The notes beneath the pieces were generated by a model. The model searched no databases. It was not told the DNA's origin and saw nothing but the letters and a program-made list of their open reading frames with translations. Shown here in pieces: positions 7,285 through 12,835 of a stretch of DNA of 13,263 nt. Position 1 is the first letter of the stretch. Each line of letters starts with the position of its first letter. Origin of the DNA: Fidelibacterota bacterium (GTDB lineage Bacteria; Fidelibacterota; UBA2242); the NCBI GenBank assembly GCA_023229045.1, contig JALOAB010000038.1, positions 1-13,263 on the forward strand, given 5' to 3'. The position numbers and the translations under genes are program-made.

Positions 7285-7974
7285 ATGGCTAATAGTGATT
7301 CACCAACCCCTAAAGCTTACTGGATGACCACCTATGGGGATATGGTCACGCTCCTGCTGACCTTTTTTCTATTGATGATCGTAATTCTGAATGAAGCTGA
7401 GAACAACATTTATCGTATGGTTGATATGCTTTTGAATGAAGCCGAACAAAGTTTGAATCAGTATGTCCGGCACAATAAGCTCGATCGGTATATCAGCGTT
7501 TCCCGCACTACCAAGGGGGTTCAGCTGACCATTAGCGGTGAATATTTCTTTGATATTAATTCAGCCGAAATCAAACCCGAATTGAAAGATGTACTGGCGT
7601 ATATTGGCGGCACCTTAAGCCAGTCACGTTTACTGCGAATTCAGGAAGATCAGGAAATGCGTGGATTTTACGAGGCTTTACGACAGGCTAATCATAATCT
7701 GAATGTGGAAATAAGGGTTGAAGGTCACACCGATAACTGGCCGATCCGGGGTGGAAAATACCGGAGCAACTGGGAACTCAGCACCGCCCGCGCCTTAGAA
7801 GTTGTGCAGTATATCAGTTCTTCCTCGGGCATTCCGGAAGCCCTGTTTTCCTCGCTGGGCTATGGTGAATTTCGCCCGATTGAAGATAATATCACGGAGG
7901 AGGGGCGCAGTAAAAACCGGCGGGTAGAGATTTTTATCGACGCTGATATCACGGCAAATAATGACGTGAAATAA
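7285..7974 (+). CDS. MotB/OmpA-like protein (ion-motive stator or envelope anchor), no adjacent MotA
   Basis: 229 residues. A short hydrophilic N-terminus leads into one TM helix, WMTTYGDMVTLLLTFFLLMI (13-32), with Asp19 in the position of the proton-carrying aspartate of MotB (Y-G/A-D-M-x-T-L-L). A linker follows, then an OmpA/MotB peptidoglycan-binding domain: FFDINSAEIKPEL, GHTDN (147-151), NWELSTARA (162-170), GYGEFRP (192-198) and NRRVEI (211-216). The family uses ion flow through a MotA-MotB channel to power a rotor and is anchored to the cell wall. All MotB hallmarks, including the ion-carrying Asp, are present, so it looks functional. No MotA or flagellar gene is next to it: upstream is the oppositely oriented radical SAM gene and downstream are convergent genes. 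The partner must be encoded elsewhere. Zorya ZorB-type proteins are a related alternative, but no ZorA, ZorC or ZorD is present. Confidence 0.88.
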   Translation: MANSDSPTPKAYWMTTYGDMVTLLLTFFLLMIVILNEAENNIYRMVDMLLNEAEQSLNQYVRHNKLDRYISVSRTTKGVQLTISGEYFFDINSAEIKPELKDVLAYIGGTLSQSRLLRIQEDQEMRGFYEALRQANHNLNVEIRVEGHTDNWPIRGGKYRSNWELSTARALEVVQYISSSSGIPEALFSSLGYGEFRPIEDNITEEGRSKNRRVEIFIDADITANNDVK

Positions 7975-8034
7975 ATAATAAATCCCGTACTCGGTAAAGA
8001 AGCGATTTTAAATACCGGATTCGATGAAAAGCTA

Positions 8035-8169
8035 TCAGTCTGCTTCCGGGTCTACGGCGGCTGAGTCCTTTTTATCTTTAAGAGAGATAATGGTCAGGAC
8101 GGTTAAAGCTACCAGACCGATTGCAATGACTGCCGCCAGAATCTTTAAAATGATTGTCAGGTATTTCAT
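8035..8169 (-). CDS. Small single-pass membrane protein, 44 aa
   Basis: A short open frame encoding 44 residues: MKYL, a hydrophobic run of about 24 residues (TIILKILAAVIAIGLVALTV onward), then a charged tail (KDKKDSAAVDPEAD). The regular hydrophobic helix followed by a hydrophilic tail is what a real small membrane protein looks like. The frame starts 17 bases downstream of the stop of the RMDN-like TPR gene on the same strand, so co-transcription is likely. No Shine-Dalgarno is visible before the ATG, which lowers confidence; reinitiation after the TPR stop is possible. I recognise no family. Confidence 0.5.
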   Translation of the reverse strand: MKYLTIILKILAAVIAIGLVALTVLTIISLKDKKDSAAVDPEAD

Positions 8170-8186
8170 AGTAAATCAGGAAATTA

Positions 8187-8975
8187 TTAGGATACTTTTT
8201 TTAATAATTCAGCCGCCTCTTTCTGCATCGCTTTATCCGAATCGCTAACGGCTGTTATGGCGAGAGCTTGCTGAAGATTCTTTTTGGCCGCATCTTTTTT
8301 CTTCATGGCTACCTGGGTTTTTGCCAGCCAGAGTAGATGGCGGATTTCTTGGGGTTCGATTTCATGGGCTTTCTGAAAAAATTGCTCGGCTTCTTCGAAA
8401 GTGGCTTTAGGTGGAGCGGCATAGATCAGGCTGGCGATCTGGCGTTCCGCCCAACTCAAATTTGCCAGCTCGAAATGCCAGCGCCCCATGACGTGAAAAT
8501 TGGCGTCATTCCGCGGATCCAGCGCGATGGCTTTTTCGGTATGTTCGCGGACGGCGTAGGAATTGGTAATCTTCTGCTTAGTGCCTTCCAATTCTCCAAT
8601 CTGTCCGATCAGGATGGCATAGTACTGATGCCCGCCGGCAACTTCCGGCGCTAATTCGATGCATTTTTTGGCATAATCGAATCCGGGATAGAGATTGGCT
8701 TGCTGAACTTCCTTGTTGTCCGGTTGTTGGTCGGCGAAATCAAAATACGCCCGGGCAATTTTCCAGAGCACTTCGGGATTTTTATTGTCAATTTTCTCGG
8801 CTTCGCGGAGTTTCGCCATTGTGCCCTCGTAATCACGGGCTTCGTGTAATTTGTCAGCTTCCGCGAGGAGGGCTTTGACTTTGGCTGTTTGTGGAATCAA
8901 AAAAACCGTCCAACTGCAGAGTAGCGTGACGATCAGTAACAATTTGCCAAAATTGGTTAGGGATAATTTTCGCAT
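8187..8975 (-). CDS. TPR protein resembling the eukaryotic RMDN (regulator of microtubule dynamics) family
   Basis: 262 residues, ATG at 8975 preceded by AGAGG with 5-base spacing. Residues 9-28 are a signal or membrane anchor; the rest is helical tetratricopeptide repeat. Several stretches match, from memory, the conserved core of animal RMDN1-3: VLWKIARAYFDFA (69-81), HQYYAILIGQIGELEG (116-131), KQKITNSYAVREHTEKAI (133-150), ALDPRNDANFHVMGRW (151-166), SWAERQIASLIYAAPPKATF (174-193) and FFQKAHEIEP (199-208). The order and spacing match too, so I infer a true family relationship rather than generic TPR similarity. The bacterial protein lacks the long N-terminal extension of RMDN2/3. It would sit in the periplasm or on the inner membrane; the function in bacteria is unknown to me. 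It lies between a 44-aa membrane peptide and an outer-membrane barrel gene. Confidence 0.85.
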   Translation of the reverse strand: MRKLSLTNFGKLLLIVTLLCSWTVFLIPQTAKVKALLAEADKLHEARDYEGTMAKLREAEKIDNKNPEVLWKIARAYFDFADQQPDNKEVQQANLYPGFDYAKKCIELAPEVAGGHQYYAILIGQIGELEGTKQKITNSYAVREHTEKAIALDPRNDANFHVMGRWHFELANLSWAERQIASLIYAAPPKATFEEAEQFFQKAHEIEPQEIRHLLWLAKTQVAMKKKDAAKKNLQQALAITAVSDSDKAMQKEAAELLKKVS

Positions 8976-9006
8976 ATGAACCTCTTCTTAAATTTCGTTG
9001 TGAGAA

Positions 9007-9035
9007 ATGTTATATCCGGTTGACAGACCGGTCAA
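9007..9035 (-). promoter_or_regulatory. Predicted promoter for RMDN-like gene, -35 inside an inverted repeat
   Basis: On the minus strand TTGACC (9030-9035), a 17-base spacer and TAACAT (9007-9012); transcription would start about 25 bases before the ATG at 8975. The -35 lies in the inverted repeat TTGAC-AGACCG-GTCAA (9020-9024 and 9031-9035 on the plus strand). A direct repeat CCGGT also occurs at 9016 and 9028. An operator here is possible but unproven. Confidence 0.4.
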
Positions 9036-9057
9036 TTGAAGCGATCCGAACTTTATA

Positions 9058-9828
9058 TTAAAAAATCTCTGAAAAAGTGAGTTTCAATTCACGATTCATA
9101 AAGTCGACCTCTTCGCGGTTGAGCAGGATGTTATTGAAATCGACTTCGACGGTGAATTTATCCACGAGCCGCCAGCGGATGCCGGCATTGAGATAACCGC
9201 GCCCTTTTCCGAGCATGGAAATTTCCGAATGATTGTCGTTCAAAGCCGCGTCATATTCGACGACCAGGGCGATTTCCGAATTCAGGTCTTTATCAATTCC
9301 CAGGAAAAATGAAGGGTCGGCGTCGCCATCGGTTTTTTCGAGTGGATTATAATTGATTCCGGCGTGGAGTCCCAGATTTCCCAGAAAATGAAAATTTTTA
9401 CTGGCTACGGCATAAAAGCCATGGGCTTTGGTCTCGTAGCGTTTGAGCGAATCAAGGTAATTGCCGAAACCCTGTGAAGAAAATCCCAGTAAGAGCGCCG
9501 GAAATTTAACGCTTTCCTCAAAAAAGCGATATCTGACCTCGACGCCCGGCTGATTGTACCAGTTGATCTTCTGATTGCCGATGATATTTCCGCCGCCATA
9601 AGATACGCCGAACATGAATCTTTCAAAAACGCCCACCCCAATCTGCCCCCAGAGTCCGCCACCCGGGAAAAGGCGACATTCGACCGCATAAGCGCCGCGC
9701 GGCAACACTCCGGCGGTCGGAATAGTAACCAGATTAATCGGCTGATTGATTCCCCGGTCGCCCTGAGCCATCAAACCACCGGCGAGTGTCAATATAAGTA
9801 AAACCACGAAAAAATGTTTTCTATTCAT
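9058..9828 (-). CDS. Predicted outer-membrane beta-barrel protein
   Basis: 256 residues from the ATG at 9828. An in-frame TTG two codons earlier gives no advantage, and GAGAG lies 6 bases before the ATG. The first 20 residues are a signal peptide with a cleavage site around GGLMA-QG. The mature part begins with INQPINLVTIPTAGVLPRGA, then strands alternating aromatic/hydrophobic and polar residues (AYAVECRLF, FERFMFGVSYGG, GVEVRYRFF, PALLLGFSSQGFG, AHGFYAVASKN, GLHAGINYN, GYLNAGIRWRL, FTVEVDFNNILL), ending in RELKLTFSEIF with a terminal Phe, as expected for BAM-assembled barrels. The opening PTAGVLPRG and the GGGNIIGNQ motif recall YjbH-like barrels, but I would not name a family. About 10-12 strands fit the length. 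It is transcribed toward, and may be followed by, the RMDN-like gene, which has its own promoter. Confidence 0.85.
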   Translation of the reverse strand: MNRKHFFVVLLILTLAGGLMAQGDRGINQPINLVTIPTAGVLPRGAYAVECRLFPGGGLWGQIGVGVFERFMFGVSYGGGNIIGNQKINWYNQPGVEVRYRFFEESVKFPALLLGFSSQGFGNYLDSLKRYETKAHGFYAVASKNFHFLGNLGLHAGINYNPLEKTDGDADPSFFLGIDKDLNSEIALVVEYDAALNDNHSEISMLGKGRGYLNAGIRWRLVDKFTVEVDFNNILLNREEVDFMNRELKLTFSEIF

Positions 9829-9849
9829 AGGCAACTCTCATATTTGCCT
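9829..9849 (-). promoter_or_regulatory. Inverted repeat abutting the barrel-protein start codon
   Basis: On the plus strand AGGCAA (9829-9834) and TTGCCT (9844-9849) are perfect 6-base arms around a 9-base loop. In the minus-strand transcript the right arm ends at the base before the AUG and the loop contains the Shine-Dalgarno-like GAGAG. It could be a translational hairpin or, since the predicted transcription start falls near 9844, an operator over the start site. Confidence 0.4.
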
Positions 9850-9850
9850 G

Positions 9851-9879
9851 AATATACATTTATAGAAGTTGAAAATCAA
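9851..9879 (-). promoter_or_regulatory. Predicted promoter for beta-barrel gene
   Basis: On the minus strand TTGATT (9874-9879), an exact 17-base spacer and TATATT (9851-9856). Start of transcription near 9844, giving a very short leader of about 15 bases before the ATG at 9828. Confidence 0.5.
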
Positions 9880-9943
9880 ATTAGTTTTTCAATCCCGGCA
9901 GATAATTAAAAGTTGATGTGTATCAAATTTTCGCTGTTAGTAG

Positions 9944-9972
9944 TTGACAGTTTGCCCATGGCTATTTATATT
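9944..9972 (+). promoter_or_regulatory. Near-consensus sigma70 promoter for the small-protein operon
   Basis: TTGACA (9944-9949), exact 17-base spacer, TATATT (9967-9972): perfect -35 and 5/6 -10, the best promoter match in the window. Transcription should start near 9979, with a leader of about 24 bases before the ATG at 10003. It diverges from the barrel-gene promoter 65 bases away. Confidence 0.65.
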
Positions 9973-9976
9973 CGAG

Positions 9977-9988
9977 CGTTTTAAAACG
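9977..9988 (+). promoter_or_regulatory. 12-bp perfect palindrome over predicted transcription start
   Basis: CGTTTTAAAACG is a perfect 12-base palindrome beginning 4 bases after the -10 hexamer of the strong promoter. Its place across the predicted start site is typical of a repressor operator, but AT-rich palindromes also arise by chance. Confidence 0.35.
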
Positions 9989-10002
9989 GTTGGCCTTGTC
10001 AG

Positions 10003-10233
10003 ATGTCGAGATTGAAGAAAAATCGGAAATCCGGACGAAAAAAGAACAGCGCTCAGAAAAGTTTTACTGTTCCTTTTGACGTGGCGATATTAATTTTAGC
10101 CGGTATTTTGATCTTTATTATGTTTACATTGGCATATCGTAGTTGTACGAAAAGTGATAATCAGCTAGAGGAGCTCAAGGTCAATATTGAGATAACAGCA
10201 CCTGAGCTTTCACCGGAAGGAGAACTTTTATGA
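10003..10233 (+). CDS. Small single-pass membrane protein, 76 aa
   Basis: 76 residues, family not recognised. The N-terminal 20 residues are highly basic (MSRLKKNRKSGRKKNSAQKS), followed by one TM helix at about 26-45 (VAILILAGILIFIMFTLAYR) and an acidic C-terminal tail (NQLEELKVNIEITAPELSPE) with one cysteine just after the helix. By the positive-inside rule the N-terminus is cytoplasmic and the tail periplasmic. No Shine-Dalgarno is obvious before the ATG, but a near-consensus promoter lies 31 bases upstream of it. The stop overlaps the start of a second small membrane protein (ATGA), so the two are translationally coupled and probably act together. Confidence 0.75.
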   Translation: MSRLKKNRKSGRKKNSAQKSFTVPFDVAILILAGILIFIMFTLAYRSCTKSDNQLEELKVNIEITAPELSPEGELL

Positions 10234-10406
10234 GAGGATTTGGCGCGATCTTATTTGCCTGTAGTTTGGTGTTATTAGTGCTCGAGCATTTAAACCTGAT
10301 CGATGTTCTTGGTGTTATCGGCCTATTGATCGGACTCTTTATGATCATTTTCCCTGATAAAGCCGATGAATTATTTACGAAAATAAAATCCGGCAAGCTG
10401 AAATAA
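10230..10406 (+). CDS. Small membrane protein, 58 aa, coupled to the 76-aa protein
   Basis: 58 residues from the ATG at 10230, overlapping the preceding TGA by four bases, with a strong AAGGAG at 10217-10222 (7-base spacing), which supports it as a real gene. Hydrophobic segments lie at about 5-18 (GAILFACSLVLLVL) and 23-41 (LIDVLGVIGLLIGLFMIIFP), split by EHLN, so a hairpin of two short helices or one long kinked one is likely. The tail is charged (DKADELFTKIKSGKLK). I know no family for it. Its dependence on the 76-aa gene suggests a small two-component membrane complex, but no function can be assigned. Confidence 0.72.
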   Translation: MRGFGAILFACSLVLLVLEHLNLIDVLGVIGLLIGLFMIIFPDKADELFTKIKSGKLK

Positions 10407-10560
10407 TCATCAACCGTTCAGGCTCTTTCTTAAATTGGTTGACCCCAATCGCCGTTTTAATTGATATATAATCCGAAGATCTCTTAATCGAATCTAAATA
10501 ATCTGAAAATTTTTACTAAGATTACGGTAATAAAGCCGAACCGGGCTGAAAAACATAGTA

Positions 10561-12393
10561 TCAGTGACGATGTCGTTCAGATAGGTGGATGAGATCCCGC
10601 AGTTGGGTGGCATCTCTGGCGGTCAGCCAGCGTTTTTGAAAATCAGCCTGCAGGCTGATCTGGGCGACGGCAGAAAGGGCTTTCAGGTGAAAATTACGTT
10701 CATCGGCCGATCCGGCCAGTACGAAAACAGCCCTGACCGCCGGATGCTCGTCGGAAAACCGGATGCCTTTTTTACAGCGAACAATCGCCATTTCAAATAG
10801 GTTTTTACCCTCCAGAATTATATGCGGCACGGCAATGAAATCCGTTATGGCGGTGCTGGATTCGGCTTCCCGGTTTTGTAAGAGTTTGAATATTTCAGCG
10901 CGCGGCAGATCCGTTTTTTCCGCCAATGACTCGGCAATTACTTCGAAAAGAGCATCCTTATTCAAGCAATGGTCTAGATCCTTGTAAACGGCGTCATTTA
11001 CCAAATGATCAAAACGATCGAAAACAATCTCATCGCGTTCGGATAAAATTTGCTTTAACTCACTGTTCAGGTTATCTGACGCGAAATTGCGATTTAAGAT
11101 TCGGCTGATAAAATCGAGCAGGGCATATTGCTGTTGAAATTTCCTCCGCCCGTAAATCAGGTAAATGACGACACCCAGAAGAATCAAGCCGCCGGCGATC
11201 ATAATCACTACCAGACCCATGTCGAAAATAAGAAATATAAAAAGGATTAAGCTGATAATCTGAATCCAGGGGAAAAACGGCGCCCGATAGCTGGGACGAT
11301 AGTTTGGAATTTTACTGCCACGTAGAATGATGATCGATAACTGAGATAAAATATAGGTCATGATTAAAACTGCTGAGGCGATTTTTATCAGAACCTCCAG
11401 ATGCAGTAATAAAGATAGTGCGATAAGTACTCCCGTGACAATAATTGCCATTATTGGAGTGTGAAAACGCCGATTGACTCGACTGATGAAATTTGGCAAT
11501 AATTGATCACGGCTCAAGGCAAACGGATAGCGCGAAGCCGACATTATACCGGCATTGCCCGTGCTGATAAAAGCCAGAAGTGCGGCGATAGTCAGTAATA
11601 TTTTGCCCGGATTACCCAGGAAAACCGCGGCTGAATCGGCGAGCGGTGTGATTGAATTACGCAAGGTATCCGGCTCGGCAGTGCCAACAGTCACCATGGT
11701 GATCAGCGTGTATAAAATCGTCACAACGAACAATGCCGAGAAAATACCCAGCGGTATGTTCCGCTTGGGTGAATTGACTTCCTCGGAAATACTGGCAATC
11801 TTTAATAAACCGCCGTATGCCACAAAAACAAAACCGGCAGTTGTAAATATCGAACTGACGCCGTTTGGCGCAAAATTTTCGAATTTAAGGATATCTATTT
11901 CAGGGAAACCGCGTAGCAGGAAAAATAGAATAATCCCCAGTAACAGCATGACAATTATTACTTCAAAGGTACCGCTTTCCTTGACCCCGGCAATATTGAT
12001 CAGCAGGAAAATAACAGTCGTCGCTATCGCGCAAAGCAGAAGATTCCAACCGAAAAATAAATATAAAATTTCCGCGATACCAATGATTGCAAATGCTGTC
12101 TTTAATGATAAAGCGAACCAGCTTAATAAACCCGAAACAGTTCCCAAAACCGGCCCCAGACTGCGGGTAATAAAGAAGTAGTCACCGCCGGCTTTAGGCA
12201 TGGCTGAAGTGAGCTCGACAATGCTGAAAGTGCCGGTGAGAGCTAACATTCCTGCAAACAGATATGACAGAAAAACTGAGGCGCCGGTTTTAGCAAAAGC
12301 CATACCTGGCAAAATAAAGATACCGGAGCTGATCATTGTGCCGACAGCAATGCAAAATACTTCGATAAAATTCAGGTTTCTTTTTAGTTTCAT
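10561..12393 (-). CDS. APC-family amino-acid transporter fused to a C-terminal PTS EIIA type-2 domain
   Basis: 610 residues from the ATG at 12393; a GTG one codon earlier is possible, but GAG at 7-base spacing fits the ATG. Residues 1 to about 425 are an APC-superfamily transporter of about 12 TMs. The TM1 motif GTMISSGIFILPG, the AKTGASVFLSYLFAGMLALT region, SAMPKAGGDYFFITRSLGP and the TM6-TM8 stretch FVFVAYGGLLKIASISEEVN are typical of amino-acid permeases. After a charged linker (about 430-450), residues of about 455-600 form a PTS EIIA fructose/mannitol/Ntr-type domain: LLQNREAESSTAITDFIAVP and active-site His524 in VPHI, then VFVLAGSADERNFHLKALSA. The conserved histidine implies phosphorylation by a PTS phosphocarrier, or binding of a phospho-signal, which could gate uptake. 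APC-EIIA fusions are known as an architecture; the substrate is not deducible. It is alone on its strand. Confidence 0.9.
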   Translation of the reverse strand: MKLKRNLNFIEVFCIAVGTMISSGIFILPGMAFAKTGASVFLSYLFAGMLALTGTFSIVELTSAMPKAGGDYFFITRSLGPVLGTVSGLLSWFALSLKTAFAIIGIAEILYLFFGWNLLLCAIATTVIFLLINIAGVKESGTFEVIIVMLLLGIILFFLLRGFPEIDILKFENFAPNGVSSIFTTAGFVFVAYGGLLKIASISEEVNSPKRNIPLGIFSALFVVTILYTLITMVTVGTAEPDTLRNSITPLADSAAVFLGNPGKILLTIAALLAFISTGNAGIMSASRYPFALSRDQLLPNFISRVNRRFHTPIMAIIVTGVLIALSLLLHLEVLIKIASAVLIMTYILSQLSIIILRGSKIPNYRPSYRAPFFPWIQIISLILFIFLIFDMGLVVIMIAGGLILLGVVIYLIYGRRKFQQQYALLDFISRILNRNFASDNLNSELKQILSERDEIVFDRFDHLVNDAVYKDLDHCLNKDALFEVIAESLAEKTDLPRAEIFKLLQNREAESSTAITDFIAVPHIILEGKNLFEMAIVRCKKGIRFSDEHPAVRAVFVLAGSADERNFHLKALSAVAQISLQADFQKRWLTARDATQLRDLIHLSERHRH

Positions 12394-12469
12394 CACAATC
12401 TCACTACGAAAAAATTAGGGGTGCAATGCAAAAAAAACTATAATTAATTTTCGGGGGAAAGATTTTTTT

Positions 12470-12484
12470 GGATTGAACCAATCC
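12470..12484. promoter_or_regulatory. Inverted repeat GGATTG-AAC-CAATCC in divergent gap
   Basis: Perfect 6-base arms with a 3-base centre, in the 165-base gap between the divergent APC-EIIA and FmdB-like genes. A T7 run lies on the wrong side for a terminator of either neighbour. It is a candidate operator; no convincing promoter hexamer pair could be fitted around it. The remainder of the gap is AT-rich and has no gene. Confidence 0.35.
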
Positions 12485-12558
12485 GTTTGCGCCGTAACCT
12501 AATATCTGGAATTTTATCCAAAGTAATGTATCTTTAACTGGTTTTTAAAGGAGTCAAA

Positions 12559-12765
12559 ATGCCACTGTTTGAGTTTAAATGTCGGAATTGCGGAAAGGTT
12601 TTCGAGGAACTGGTTTTCTCCAGCCGGGTCTCCGAGGATGAAATTATCTGCCCACACTGCGGAATGACACGCGCCGAGAAATTGATTTCAGCGCCGTCCA
12701 TCGGTGGCACAGCCGATAAAGCCGCCGGCTCCGCTCATTCCTGTGCCGGCAGTGGTTTTTCCTGA
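12559..12765 (+). CDS. FmdB-type zinc-ribbon protein
   Basis: 68 residues. It begins MPLFEFKCRNCGKVFEEL and has two CXXC knuckles, Cys8/Cys11 and Cys31/Cys34 (CPHC), spaced as in the FmdB/CxxC_CxxC_SSSS small zinc-ribbon family. The start is well supported by AAAGGAG at 12547-12553 with 5-base spacing. The tail is small and polar (GTADKAAGSAHSCAGSGFS), as is common in the family. The zinc ribbon probably binds nucleic acid or a protein partner; no firm function is known for these proteins, although an early member was linked to amide/formamide gene regulation. The aldo/keto reductase gene follows 70 bases later on the same strand. Confidence 0.88.
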   Translation: MPLFEFKCRNCGKVFEELVFSSRVSEDEIICPHCGMTRAEKLISAPSIGGTADKAAGSAHSCAGSGFS

Positions 12766-12835
12766 ACGCATTGATTTGAGCCGGCAGTTGGTCGGTTGCG
12801 ATTATAAAGAATTGTTAAAAATAAAGGATGTTACT

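Noticed and set aside
7285..7974. Zorya-type defence component (ZorB)
   Set aside because: No ZorA-like MotA homologue, helicase or nuclease gene is near; the protein is a plain MotB-like stator protein by sequence.
8024..8248. Plus-strand 74-codon open frame
   Set aside because: It overlaps the 44-aa membrane peptide and the end of the TPR gene on the other strand; its product has no coherent hydrophobic or domain pattern and no ribosome-binding site.
10439..10472. TTGACC and TATAAT resembling a promoter
   Set aside because: The spacer is 22 bases, too long for sigma70, and downstream is only the tail of an antisense gene.
10540..10556. AGCC...GGCT hairpin as terminator of the APC-EIIA gene
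   Set aside because: Four-base stem and a broken T-run; not distinguishable from chance.
11555..12181. Long plus-strand open frame (208 codons) opposite the transporter
   Set aside because: It is antisense to the TM region of the APC-EIIA gene, whose codons leave this frame open; composition is Ser/Lys/Pro/Ile-rich without domains, and there is no ribosome-binding site.
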